Assembly: GCA_020250005.1 (NCBI GenBank)
Contig: JADCES010000073.1
Coordinates: forward strand, 1 to 39,481
Length of the DNA stretch: 39,481 bases
Direction: 5' to 3'
From: Roseomonas sp.
GTDB taxonomy: Bacteria > Pseudomonadota > Alphaproteobacteria > Acetobacterales > Acetobacteraceae
The translations under genes and the position numbers were made by a program. Below, in pieces: positions 25,602 to 34,199 of the stretch (its first letter is position 1; every line of letters begins with the position of its first letter). A model generated the notes under the pieces. The model made no database searches. It had not been told where the DNA came from and saw only the letters and a list, made by a program, of their open reading frames with translations.

Positions 25602-26876
25602 TCAGGTATTCATTGCATCAAAGAAATCCTGATTGGTCTTGCTGTATTTCAGCTTGTCCAGCAGGAATTCCATCGCATCCTGTGTGCCCATCGGGTTGAG
25701 AATGCGCCGCAGCACCCACATCTTGGAAAGTGTGCCGCGATCCACCAGCAACTCTTCCTTGCGCGTGCCGGATTTGGTGATGTCAATGGCGGGGAAGGTG
25801 CGCTTATCGGAAAGCTTCCGATCCAGCACGATTTCGCAATTGCCGGTGCCTTTGAATTCTTCGAAAATCACTTCATCCATGCGGCTGCCGGTATCAATCA
25901 AGGCCGTTGCGATAATGGTCAGCGACCCGCCTTCTTCGATATTGCGCGCGGCACCAAAAAACCGCTTCGGGCGTTGCAGCGCATTGGCATCCACACCACC
26001 CGTCAGCACCTTGCCCGATGACGGCACAACTGAGTTATAGGCGCGGCCCAGGCGCGTGATACTGTCCAGCAAAATCACCACATCGCGCTTGTGTTCCACC
26101 AGTCGCTTGGCCTTTTCCAGCACCATTTCAGTCACTTGCACATGGCGTGTCGCCGGTTCGTCGAAGGTGCTGGCCACAACCTCACCGCGCACGGTGCGGG
26201 CCATGTCGGTCACTTCCTCGGGCCGTTCGTCAATCAGCAGCACCATCAGGAAGACTTCGGGATTATTCGCCGTGATGGATTTGGCGATGTTCTGCAGCAT
26301 CACGGTCTTACCCGTGCGGGGCGGCGCCACAATCAAGGCGCGCTGGCCCATGCCGATCGGGGAGATCAAATCAATGACGCGATGCGTATTATCCTTGGTC
26401 GGACCCTTGGCGACGCTTTCAACCTCAGGATTTTCCATCTTGAGGCGACGGTTCGGATAAAGCGGCGTCAGGTTATCAAAATTGATCCGGTGGCGCAGGC
26501 TTTCAGGGTCTTCGAAATTGATCGCATTGACCTTGAGCAGGGAGAAATAACGCTCCCCATCCTTCGGCGCCCTGATCTGGCCTTCCACCGTATCGCCGGT
26601 GCGCAAGCCGAAGCGGCGCACCTGGGCGGGGGAGACATAAATATCATCCGGCCCGGGCAGGAAATTCGCTTGCGGGCTGCGCAGGTAGCCGAAACCATCG
26701 GACAGGATTTCAAGCGTGCCTTCCCCGAAGATCGCCTGTTCATTATCCGCGAAGGTCTTCAGGATCGCGAACATCATATCCTGCTTGCGCAGCGATGACG
26801 CGTTTTCGATCTGCAATTCCTCAGCGAATGCGAGGAGGTCCGCGGGGCTTTTCGCCTTAAGTTCTGAAAGATGCAT
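25602..26876 (-). CDS. rho: Transcription termination factor Rho
   Basis: The 424-residue hexameric RNA helicase that ends transcription. The N-terminal helix bundle is [20 protein letters not shown]. The RNA-binding cold-shock-like domain has [23 protein letters not shown]. The ATPase core has Walker [16 protein letters not shown], Walker B region [17 protein letters not shown], and the Q/R loops [20 protein letters not shown]. Length is that of a plain Rho without insertions. Rho usually controls its own level through its leader; here the leader is about 160 bases. hemJ lies upstream and the rhamnose genes directly downstream. Confidence 0.98.
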   Translation of the reverse strand: MHLSELKAKSPADLLAFAEELQIENASSLRKQDMMFAILKTFADNEQAIFGEGTLEILSDGFGYLRSPQANFLPGPDDIYVSPAQVRRFGLRTGDTVEGQIRAPKDGERYFSLLKVNAINFEDPESLRHRINFDNLTPLYPNRRLKMENPEVESVAKGPTKDNTHRVIDLISPIGMGQRALIVAPPRTGKTVMLQNIAKSITANNPEVFLMVLLIDERPEEVTDMARTVRGEVVASTFDEPATRHVQVTEMVLEKAKRLVEHKRDVVILLDSITRLGRAYNSVVPSSGKVLTGGVDANALQRPKRFFGAARNIEEGGSLTIIATALIDTGSRMDEVIFEEFKGTGNCEIVLDRKLSDKRTFPAIDITKSGTRKEELLVDRGTLSKMWVLRRILNPMGTQDAMEFLLDKLKYSKTNQDFFDAMNT

Positions 26877-27034
26877 TTTGTGCCTTGGCGTTCCGTGAGG
26901 CTTGAGAAATCGGGACCTGAATCACGATGCAAAACGCAGCGCGCGGCGCATTCATGAATGTCCCTTTAACGGGTAGAAGGGAAATGCGGCAGCGCCGATC
27001 AGGGATCGCCGGGGCCGCGAAAGGAAGGAACCTT

Positions 27035-27063
27035 TATCTATGAAGCCGGCGGCCCGCCGTCAA
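27035..27063 (-). promoter_or_regulatory. Possible rho promoter
   Basis: On the minus strand TTGACG (27063-27058) is followed after 17 bases by TAGATA (27040-27035), a good -35 and a weak -10 element. It lies just after the hemJ stop and would give rho a leader of about 150 bases. The rest of 26877-27070 holds no gene. Confidence 0.35.
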
Positions 27064-27070
27064 CTGCGGA

Positions 27071-27523
27071 TCAAAACGGCTTCACGATCACCATGATGAC
27101 AATCAGGATCAAGAGCAGCGTCGGCACCTCATTGGCGATGCGCCAGGACCGCTCGCTGCGGGTGTTCCGGTCTTCGGCGAAAAGCCGCCGGGCGCGCGCC
27201 AAGTCCATATGGAAGGCTGTCATGCCCAAAAGCCCCAAAAGTTTGCCATGCCACCAGCCGGCGCGCCAATCCACCACGCCGGGGGTCAGGATCAGCAGCA
27301 GGCCGAATAGCCAGGCACTGATCATCGCCGGGTTCATGATGGCGCGCAGCAGGCGCCGCTCCATGGTCTTGAACAGCTCCCCCTGGGCGGAACCAGCCGG
27401 CTGTTGCGTGTGATACACGTAAAGCCGGGGCAGATAGAACAGCCCTGCCATCCAGGCGAAAACGCTGATCAGATGCAGCGCCTTGGTCCAGGCATAAAAG
27501 GGGGCGAGGCCCTCAATCACCAT
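27071..27523 (-). CDS. hemJ: Protoporphyrinogen oxidase HemJ
   Basis: A 150-residue membrane protein with four or five helices that oxidises protoporphyrinogen IX, the step before iron insertion in heme synthesis. It matches HemJ by KALHLISVFAWMAGLFYLPRL (with the heme-binding His), ERRLLRAIMNPAMISAW, WWHGKLLGLLGMTAFHM and the end RIANEVPTLLLILIVIMV. The family was long annotated as hypothetical or CopD-like. The gene starts 3 bases after the stop of the ligase gene and is followed by rho, a neighbour seen in many alphaproteobacteria. Confidence 0.93.
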   Translation of the reverse strand: MVIEGLAPFYAWTKALHLISVFAWMAGLFYLPRLYVYHTQQPAGSAQGELFKTMERRLLRAIMNPAMISAWLFGLLLILTPGVVDWRAGWWHGKLLGLLGMTAFHMDLARARRLFAEDRNTRSERSWRIANEVPTLLLILIVIMVIVKPF

Positions 27524-27526
27524 GGG

Positions 27527-29071
27527 TCAGTCATCCTTTCCAGCAGTGGCCGGTATCAACCGTGGATGCGGCCCGTCTTCCAGCCGCCAGCGCGCCAGCA
27601 CCGCTTCCCGCACGCGGGCACGCACCACCTTGCCCTGTGCATTGCGGGGCAATTCCGCCAGCGTGAGCCAGGCGCGCGGGCGCTTATGCTTGGCCAAATC
27701 CTCGGCCAGCGGCAGGGCGGCTTTCTCCCACCCCTCCGCCAGCCCCTCGGCGACCGCGATGATCACCTCCCCCCAATAATCGGAGGGCAGACCCAGAACG
27801 CAAAGCGCGCGTCCCTGAGCAGCGGGTTCCAAGGTGGTTTCGATTTCGGCCGGATGGACGCGGTAGCCGCCGGTTTTCATGACATCCGAAGCCCGGCCCG
27901 CGAGCCGAAGGCGCCCGCGCGCATCCATCGCGCCCAAATCCCCGGTGCGATGCCAGGCGCCGGCGGGGCGCGGCACAAAGCCATCCGGGCCGATCATGCC
28001 GATATTCATATGCCGGGCGCGCAGCCAGATATCGCCGGAATCGCCCGGTGGCAGGTGGGCGCCGGCCTCATCCCGGATGGCGATCTCGACCCCCGTCGCG
28101 GGCCAGCCGAGATTGGCGCCAAGCCCATCCTCGGCTTCTGCCATCACAGCCGCCACATCCGGGCCTTCCAGCACGGTGATGGGGTTGAAGCATTCGCTCA
28201 TGCCATAGGTCACGCGCACCACCGGGCCGAATTGCGCCTTGGCGCGGGCGTAAAGATCACGCGTGAGCGTCTGGGTGCCGCAGAAAATCACCTTGAGCCC
28301 CGGCACGGCCTGGCCCGGAAACAGCGCCAGCAATTTGGCCAGCACGGTGGGCGGGGCGAAAATCGCTGAAAGCCGGGGCGCGGCCAGAATTGGCGCGATG
28401 CGTTCCGCCCGCACGCCATCCTGCAAGACAACCTCGCCACCATGATCAAGCCAGGCATAGGTGATCAGCGCCGCGCCATGGGTGAAGGGCGTCATCAGCA
28501 GCACACGCTCACCGGGTTCCGGCGTGAAGGGCAGCACGGCGCGTTGCAGGATATTGGCAAGGTAGCGCCCGCCATGGCTGTGCAGAATGGCCTTGGGCTT
28601 GCCCGTGGTGCCAGAGGTGAAAATGGTCCGCCCCCAGGCATCGGATGGCACGGGGGGTAGCGGTGCTCCGCTTTCATCCGGCGCAATGTCTTCCAAGGCG
28701 AGCGGTTCAAACCCAAGCCCTGCCAACCGCGCACAGGATGCCCGCGGTGCGACAATGCGCTTGAAGCCGGTGAGCGTGGCGAACCAGCCAAGTTCCGCAT
28801 CGGTCGAGCCCGTATTGCACGGCGTTTCCGCCACGCCGGCCATGGTCAGGCCATAACTGACCCAGGGCGCATCGCAGCCATTGGGCACGAAGGTCGCGAC
28901 CGGCTGGCCGGGCTTGAAACCTTCCTCGACCAACCGCCGGGCCAGACCATGGGCGCGGGCCGAAAGCGCAGCATAGGTGATGCTGGCGCTGCCATCAGTG
29001 ACGGCGATGCGTGGGCCGAAGCGTTGCGCCAGGGTCAAAAGGTCGAACGACCAGGGGATACCATCCTGCAT
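27527..29071 (-). CDS. Acyl-CoA synthetase-like AMP-binding enzyme
   Basis: A 514-residue class I adenylate-forming ligase that activates a carboxylic acid with ATP and then usually CoA. The P-loop is TIFTSGTTGKPKAILHSHGG. The A5 region is VTYGMSECFNPITVL. The hinge is GDLGAMDARGRLRLAGRASD, followed by VMKTGGYRVHPAEIE. The catalytic lysine is in NAQGKVVRARV. The acid is unknown; benzoate/cyclohexanecarboxylate-type and fatty-acid-type ligases look alike here. It is the first gene of the minus-strand run, close to hemJ. The a/b-hydrolase gene diverges from it 96 bases away. Confidence 0.92.
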   Translation of the reverse strand: MQDGIPWSFDLLTLAQRFGPRIAVTDGSASITYAALSARAHGLARRLVEEGFKPGQPVATFVPNGCDAPWVSYGLTMAGVAETPCNTGSTDAELGWFATLTGFKRIVAPRASCARLAGLGFEPLALEDIAPDESGAPLPPVPSDAWGRTIFTSGTTGKPKAILHSHGGRYLANILQRAVLPFTPEPGERVLLMTPFTHGAALITYAWLDHGGEVVLQDGVRAERIAPILAAPRLSAIFAPPTVLAKLLALFPGQAVPGLKVIFCGTQTLTRDLYARAKAQFGPVVRVTYGMSECFNPITVLEGPDVAAVMAEAEDGLGANLGWPATGVEIAIRDEAGAHLPPGDSGDIWLRARHMNIGMIGPDGFVPRPAGAWHRTGDLGAMDARGRLRLAGRASDVMKTGGYRVHPAEIETTLEPAAQGRALCVLGLPSDYWGEVIIAVAEGLAEGWEKAALPLAEDLAKHKRPRAWLTLAELPRNAQGKVVRARVREAVLARWRLEDGPHPRLIPATAGKDD

Positions 29072-29167
29072 GGGGGCAGAGTCTCGCCAGCCGGGGCGCG
29101 CGTCAATGCAGGGCTTGATTGTGAGGCGCGCTTCAGGCGGGATGGGGTGAAGGAAGGAAACACCACC

Positions 29168-30310
29168 ATGGAACCGCTTGCCTCACCTACCCTGCCGCAA
29201 GGCATCCGCTCCCGCTTTCTGGAAGGCATCAATGGGCTTCGCGTTCATATGCTGGAAGCCGGGCATGAAACGCCGGGGCGACCCTGCCTTTTGCTGCTGC
29301 ATGGCTTTCCGGAACTCGCCTATTCCTGGCGGCATGTGATGCTACCCTTGGCGGCGATGGGCTATCACGTTGTCGCGCCGGATCAGCGCGGCTATGGCCG
29401 CACCACGGGGTGCGATACGGATTACGATGCGCCGCTGGCGCCATTCCGCCTGACCAATCTGGTGCGCGATGCGCTGGGCGTGGTGGCAGCACTTGGTTAC
29501 CGGGAAGTGGCGGCGGTGATCGGGCATGATTTCGGATCACCCGTCGCCGCCTGGTGCGCGCTGACGCGGCCCGATGTGTTCCGCCGGGTTGCGCTGATGA
29601 GTGCGCCTTTCGCCGGCGGGCCGGATTGGCCAAAGCCCGGGCAGCACTCCAGCGGTTCTTCCGCCATGCCAGGGCTGGATGAGGCTTTGGCCGCGCTGCC
29701 GCGCCCGCGCAAACACTACCACGCCTATTACGCCACGCGCCCGGCCAATGCGGATATGATGGGCGCGTCGCAGGGGCTGCACGCCTTTCTGCGCGCCTAT
29801 TACCACCACAAAAGCGCTGACTGGGCCGCGAACAAACCGCATAAGCTGCGCGATTGGTCCGCTGAGGAGATGGCAAAACTGCCAACCTATTACGTCATGG
29901 ACCGGGCCGAGACGATGCCGGAGACTGTCGCGCATGAAATGCCAAGTGCTGCTGAGATCGCGCGCTGTGCCTGGCTGACGGAAGCCGAGATGGCCATTTA
30001 TGCCGCGGAATATGGTCGCACCGGTTTTCAGGGCGGGCTCAATTGGTATCGCACGCGCTTTGCGCCGGAAGTGAATGCGGATTTGGCGCTGTTTGCCGGG
30101 CGCAGCATTGATGTGCCTTCGGTCTTCATCGCGGGTGCCGCGGACTGGGGTGTGTTTCAGGCGCCCGGCGCGTTTGAGCGTATGCAGGGCATTGCCTGCA
30201 CACGCATGGCGGCAGCGCATCTGGTGCCGGGTGCCGGGCATTGGGTGCAGCAGGAACAACCCGCGCGCACGGTGGAATTGCTGGAGGAATTGCTGGCGCG
30301 GGAAGCGTGA
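29168..30310 (+). CDS. Alpha/beta hydrolase, epoxide-hydrolase type
   Basis: A 380-residue alpha/beta hydrolase. LLLHGFPELAYSWRHVM holds the oxyanion motif. The nucleophile is an aspartate in VIGHDFGSPVAAW, which marks epoxide or haloalkane hydrolases, not esterases. The acid is likely the Asp in GAADWG and the His is in GAGHWVQQEQP. A cap domain sits about 150-280. I use the ATG at 29168, which has an AAGGAAGGA site. It precedes the methyltransferase by 40 bases on the same strand. The substrate is not known. Confidence 0.9.
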   Translation: MEPLASPTLPQGIRSRFLEGINGLRVHMLEAGHETPGRPCLLLLHGFPELAYSWRHVMLPLAAMGYHVVAPDQRGYGRTTGCDTDYDAPLAPFRLTNLVRDALGVVAALGYREVAAVIGHDFGSPVAAWCALTRPDVFRRVALMSAPFAGGPDWPKPGQHSSGSSAMPGLDEALAALPRPRKHYHAYYATRPANADMMGASQGLHAFLRAYYHHKSADWAANKPHKLRDWSAEEMAKLPTYYVMDRAETMPETVAHEMPSAAEIARCAWLTEAEMAIYAAEYGRTGFQGGLNWYRTRFAPEVNADLALFAGRSIDVPSVFIAGAADWGVFQAPGAFERMQGIACTRMAAAHLVPGAGHWVQQEQPARTVELLEELLAREA

Positions 30311-30350
30311 TCGGGCTTTCCGCTTTCCCTGGGCTTGCTAGATAGGTGCG

Positions 30351-31592
30351 ATGAAAGACGCCGCCGATGCCGCGCTTGCCGCGCAATATGATGCCTATCC
30401 CTACCCTCAGCGCGATCCTCGGGATGAGGCCAAGCGCCTGATCATCGGCAGCCCGAGCCATTTGCGCGAAGTGGATCACTGGATTTTCGGCGCCCGCCGA
30501 CCGGCCAACCAGCCGCTCCGCGCCCTGGTCGCCGGTGGCGGCAGTGGCGATGCGACCGTGATGCTGGCGCAGCAAATGACGAATGCGGGGCGCGCGGGGG
30601 ATGTGACCTGGCTTGACCGTTCAGCAGCGGCGCGGCGCGTGGCGGAAGCGCGGGTGGCGGCGCGCAAGCTGGGCAATGTGGTGTTCCAGGAAGGGTCCTT
30701 GCTTGATCTGGCAGGCAGCGGGCTTGGGCCGTTTGATTACATTGATTGCTGCGGCGTGCTGCATCATTTGCCCGATCCGCTGGAAGGCTTGAAGGCGCTG
30801 GTTTCGGTATTGGCGCCGGGGGGCGGCTTGGGGCTGATGGTCTATGCGCCGCATGGGCGCACGGGCGTTTACATGGCGCAGGATGCGCTGCGCTTGCTGG
30901 CGCCGCCCGATGAGGCGCCGGCCGCACGGGTAGAAATAGCGAAAAGGCTGTGGCGGCAAATGCCCGAAACCGCCTGGCTGCGCCGTAATCCCTGGATCAC
31001 GGATCATGAAAAGGGCGGCGATGCCGGACTTTATGATTTGCTTTTGAACCCGCGCGATGTCGCCTTCACCGCGCCTGCCTTTAATGTGCTGATCTCGGCG
31101 GCGGGTTTGCGCATTGTGTGCCTGGTGGAACCACTGCGTTACGATCCTCTTTCCTATATCTCCGACCCCAAGCTGCGCCCGCGTATTGAGGCGATGGATG
31201 TGGCGCAGCGCGCCGCTTTGGCCGAGGCAATCACCGGCAATATGGGCGTACATATCGCCTATTGCGTGCGCGCCGATGCGCCGGCGGTCACCGCGCCCTG
31301 GGATGATCCTGCGGCCATTCCCTGCTTGCGCGAATTGGATGGCGCGAAGCTGGCGGCCAGCCTGCCGCGCGATGGCGTGCTGCGCGTGAGCTTTGATGGC
31401 CTGACCGTGCCTGTGCCCTTGCCACGTTTGGCGAGTGCGATCCTGTCGCGCATTGATGGCAAGCGCAGCATTGGCGAAATTGGCGATGATCTGGCGCGCA
31501 ATGGCACAGCGCGGGAAGTTTTCGCGCGTGAATTCCAGGCTTTGGTGGCCGTGATGGAAAAGACCAATCGCTTACTGATTAGCGCTGCTTAA
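30351..31592 (+). CDS. Class I SAM-dependent methyltransferase with PqqD-like tail
   Basis: A 413-residue methyltransferase. The start AAQYDAYPYPQRDPRDE is a hallmark of one bacterial subgroup. Motif I is ALVAGGGSGDATVMLA, motif II VTWLDRSAAARRVAEARV, and the post-motif region DYIDCCGVLHHLPDPLEGL. After about residue 300 comes a separate part whose last 70 residues (LASAILSRIDGKRSIGEIGDDLA) resemble PqqD-type peptide-binding domains. That suggests a peptide or protein substrate. The fold of the tail is inferred from pattern only. It ends at a strong hairpin. Confidence 0.87.
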   Translation: MKDAADAALAAQYDAYPYPQRDPRDEAKRLIIGSPSHLREVDHWIFGARRPANQPLRALVAGGGSGDATVMLAQQMTNAGRAGDVTWLDRSAAARRVAEARVAARKLGNVVFQEGSLLDLAGSGLGPFDYIDCCGVLHHLPDPLEGLKALVSVLAPGGGLGLMVYAPHGRTGVYMAQDALRLLAPPDEAPAARVEIAKRLWRQMPETAWLRRNPWITDHEKGGDAGLYDLLLNPRDVAFTAPAFNVLISAAGLRIVCLVEPLRYDPLSYISDPKLRPRIEAMDVAQRAALAEAITGNMGVHIAYCVRADAPAVTAPWDDPAAIPCLRELDGAKLAASLPRDGVLRVSFDGLTVPVPLPRLASAILSRIDGKRSIGEIGDDLARNGTAREVFAREFQALVAVMEKTNRLLISAA

Positions 31593-31620
31593 CCGCGTTA
31601 GCACGCGGCGACGCAGCGCT
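31581..31620. terminator. Long hairpin at the methyltransferase stop
   Basis: AGCGCTGC (31581-31588) pairs with GCAGCGCT (31613-31620), and CCGCGT (31593-31598) with ACGCGG (31603-31608) around the loop TAGC. The stop codon lies in the internal loop region. It is followed by a short T-poor stretch, then the dispersed repeat. Probable terminator between convergent genes. Confidence 0.65.
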
Positions 31621-31636
31621 AAATCTTGATTTGATC

Positions 31637-31682
31637 GCATTTTCCGAGTCGCCAAGCGTCGCCGCTTGGCTTGAAAATGCTC
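31637..31682 (+). repeat. Dispersed hairpin repeat, copy 3
   Basis: Same layout and orientation as the copies at 974 and 11778. Inner stem CCAAGCG (31652-31658) / CGCTTGG (31663-31669) with loop TCGC; outer arms GCATTTT / AAAATGC. Its right end reaches two bases into the stop codon of the convergent enoyl-CoA hydratase gene. Confidence 0.9.
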
Positions 31683-32499
31683 AACGCCCCGTGAAATTCG
31701 GTTTGCGTTTTTCCAGAAACGCGGCCACCCCTTCGCGCCGGTCTTCCGTGCCGCGTGTGGCGTCCTGTTCGACCTCGGCCAGTTCCACCGCCTCTGACAG
31801 GTTTTGGAATGGCGCTAGCGTCATTTGCCGCTTGATCACGCGCATGGAACGTGGCGAGCAGTTATTCGCGAGATCAGCCGCGTAAGCCTGCACGGCAGCG
31901 CTAAAACCATCCGCCGGCAGCACGCGCACCAAGCCCATGCCGGCGGCTTCTTCCGCCGTGATGCTGCGGCCTGAGAGCAAAAGATCAGCCGCATTCATCG
32001 GCCCGATCAGGCGCGGCAGCATCCAGGCGCTGCCATGTTCCGCGACCAGACCGCGCCGCGCAAAAGCCGTTGAGAGCTTCGCCCCTGCCGCCATGAAACG
32101 AATGTCGCAAAACAACGTCAGGCAAAGCCCAACACCCGCCACAGCGCCATTGATGCCCGCAATCACGGGCTTGCCGATATTGAGCATATAGGAATAGCGC
32201 CGCGCGAAATCCTCGGTGGGGGGCGCATCGCCGGGCGGCGGTGTGACGCCGGCATAGGTCGGGCGTTCCGCGCCGCGTGTCGCAATGGCGGAAACATCGG
32301 CGCCTACGCAAAACCCCTTGCCGGTCGCGGTCAGCACAATGGCGCGCACGTTTTCATCTGCTACGGCCATCGTGAAGGCAGCGCGAGTTTCCGCTTCCAT
32401 CACGCCAGACCACGCATTCATGCGTTCCGGCCGATTGAGCGTGATGGTCGCGACGCGATCCGCCACGCCATAGAGAATTTCAGTGAAGGCTTCGGTCAT
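31681..32499 (-). CDS. Enoyl-CoA hydratase/isomerase family protein (first)
   Basis: A 272-residue crotonase-fold enzyme. The oxyanion-hole segments are GKGFCVGADVSAIA and GAVAGVGLCLTLFCDIRF. The end HAFLEKRKPNFTGR-like pattern (VAAFLEKRKPNFTGR) is typical. Position one of the catalytic pair, in FARRGLVAEHGSAWMLPRLIG, has the Glu (AEHG) of true hydratases or isomerases. It overlaps the SDR gene by four bases (ATGA), so these two plus the second hydratase form one operon for acyl-CoA breakdown. The chain length acted on is unknown. Confidence 0.92.
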   Translation of the reverse strand: MTEAFTEILYGVADRVATITLNRPERMNAWSGVMEAETRAAFTMAVADENVRAIVLTATGKGFCVGADVSAIATRGAERPTYAGVTPPPGDAPPTEDFARRYSYMLNIGKPVIAGINGAVAGVGLCLTLFCDIRFMAAGAKLSTAFARRGLVAEHGSAWMLPRLIGPMNAADLLLSGRSITAEEAAGMGLVRVLPADGFSAAVQAYAADLANNCSPRSMRVIKRQMTLAPFQNLSEAVELAEVEQDATRGTEDRREGVAAFLEKRKPNFTGR

Positions 32500-33338
32500 T
32501 TCTTCGGTGTCTTTTCGCGCTGTCTTTCCCAGGCGGCATCATCCCAGCCCAGCATCTCCCGCACGCCAGCCCGCGCCCCACCAAGGTAACGCCGCCCGCC
32601 ATCAATCACCACGCATTCGCCCGTGATATAGCCAGCATTTTCTGCAACCAGATAGGCAGCAAGATCGGTCAATTCCTTATGCCTGCCCGCGCGGTTCAGT
32701 GGCACATCGGCGTGATCCAAACCACCGGGGCGGAGCCGCGCTACCGCGGCTTCGGTCGGGAAAGTGCCGGGCGCAATCGCGACCAGCCGAATGCCATGCC
32801 GGCCCCATTCCACCGCAAGGCTTTTTGTCATCGCCAAAACACCGGCCTTGGCCATGGCGGAAGGCACGGTGAAGGCCGCGCCCTGCAAGGCGGAAAGCGT
32901 CAGGATACTCAGCACCACACCAGGCTGCCCGGCATCAATCCAACGCCGCCCCACCCCCATGGTGCAATAGGCCGCGCCATGTAGCGTGGTGGCTAGCACC
33001 GCATCAAGCGCGCGCGCGGAAAGGCGGTGCGTCTGCGCCAGAAAGTTCGCTGCCGCATTATTGACCAGAATATCCGGCGCGCCTTCGGCAAAGACGGCAT
33101 CCAGCATCGCCTCAACTGCTGCCGCATCGCGGATATCGCAGCCATGCACGCTGATATCAGCGCCGGGAATTTCCGCGCGCAAGGCCGCGGCGGTTTCCTG
33201 CAAAACAGATAAGCGCCGCCCGCAAATCGCGATGCGCGCGCCCAATTGCAGATAGCGCCGAGCAATGGCGCGCCCGAGCCCGGTGCCGCCACCGGTGATC
33301 AGCGCGCGTCGCCCAGCAAGCAGCCCCGGCGTGAACAA
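32496..33338 (-). CDS. SDR oxidoreductase, 2,4-dienoyl-CoA reductase-like
   Basis: A 280-residue short-chain dehydrogenase/reductase. Cofactor loop: ALITGGGTGLGRAIARRY; the arginines in ICGRRLS suggest NADPH. The structural DILVNNAAANFLA is present. The active site reads TVPSAMAKAGVLAMTKSLA. The usual Tyr of Tyr-x-x-x-Lys is Ser here, while the Lys is kept. Dienoyl-CoA reductases (DECR) show the same change, and the two enoyl-CoA hydratases around it fit that role: removing double bonds of unsaturated acyl-CoA. It overlaps the next gene by four bases and lies three bases after the second hydratase. Confidence 0.87.
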   Translation of the reverse strand: MFTPGLLAGRRALITGGGTGLGRAIARRYLQLGARIAICGRRLSVLQETAAALRAEIPGADISVHGCDIRDAAAVEAMLDAVFAEGAPDILVNNAAANFLAQTHRLSARALDAVLATTLHGAAYCTMGVGRRWIDAGQPGVVLSILTLSALQGAAFTVPSAMAKAGVLAMTKSLAVEWGRHGIRLVAIAPGTFPTEAAVARLRPGGLDHADVPLNRAGRHKELTDLAAYLVAENAGYITGECVVIDGGRRYLGGARAGVREMLGWDDAAWERQREKTPKK

Positions 33339-33341
33339 GGA

Positions 33342-34142
33342 TCAGGCGCCCTTATAAATCGGCTTGCGCTTTTCGCGCATCGCCGCAAGCGCTTCCTTAT
33401 GGTCATCCGTGGTATGCGCCACTGCCTGCATCGCGGAAGACATTTCCAGCACGGAATCCAGCCGGTTATTCCAGGCTTCCCGCAACAGGCGCCGCGCCAT
33501 GCGTACGGCCTGCGGCGGATTGGCGGCAATGCGCCGCGCCAGCGCGTGTGCTGCGTCCAGCAATTCCGCATCCGGCACCACCTGAGACACCAGCCCATAA
33601 GCCAGCGCCTGATCCGCTGACAGCGCATCACCGGTCAATGACATCTCAGCCGCCTTGGCGAAGCCCACCACACGCGGCAGTAGCCAGGCACCGCCATCAC
33701 CCGGAATAATGCCAAGCTTTACGAAGCTTTCGGCAAAGCGCGCGGATTGGCCGGCAATGCGCAAATCGCACATGCAGGCAAGGTCACAGCCCGCACCCAT
33801 CGCTGGGCCATTCACCGCCGCAATCACGGGGATTTCCAATTGTTCAAACATGCGCGGCAGGCGTTGGATGCCTTGGCGATAATAGCCGCGCGCCTGGGCT
33901 GGCGTGCGTTCCGTGCTGCCACTCGCCGCCTCGCCCATGCGGCGCACATTGCCGCCGGCGCAAAAGGCGCTGCCCGCACCTGTCAGAATGGCCACGCGCG
34001 CTTTCGCTTCCGCATCCAGCTTCATGAAGGTGGCGATCAGCCCATCCTGGGTTTCGGGGTCGAGCGGATTGCGCGATTCTGGCCGGTTCAGCGTAACCAG
34101 CGCAATGTCATCCACAATTTCAACAAGTACGGGCGCGTCCAT
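33342..34142 (-). CDS. Enoyl-CoA hydratase/isomerase family protein (second)
   Basis: A 266-residue crotonase enzyme. Start region ALVTLNRPESRNPLD. Oxyanion segments GAGSAFCAGGNVRRMGE and NGPAMGAGCDLACMCDLRI. SFVKLGIIPGDGGAWLLPRVVG holds the active-site region, with Asp where hydratases have the second Glu. Such enzymes may act as isomerases or hydratases. It ends EALAAMREKRKPIYKGA. It is the first gene of the three-gene acyl-CoA operon, with a 57-base gap after the efflux pump gene. Confidence 0.92.
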   Translation of the reverse strand: MDAPVLVEIVDDIALVTLNRPESRNPLDPETQDGLIATFMKLDAEAKARVAILTGAGSAFCAGGNVRRMGEAASGSTERTPAQARGYYRQGIQRLPRMFEQLEIPVIAAVNGPAMGAGCDLACMCDLRIAGQSARFAESFVKLGIIPGDGGAWLLPRVVGFAKAAEMSLTGDALSADQALAYGLVSQVVPDAELLDAAHALARRIAANPPQAVRMARRLLREAWNNRLDSVLEMSSAMQAVAHTTDDHKEALAAMREKRKPIYKGA

Positions 34143-34199
34143 GAGGCCTTCCTTTCCAGATTGCGCGCAGAATGGAACGGGGACGCGGAGGCGGCAAGA

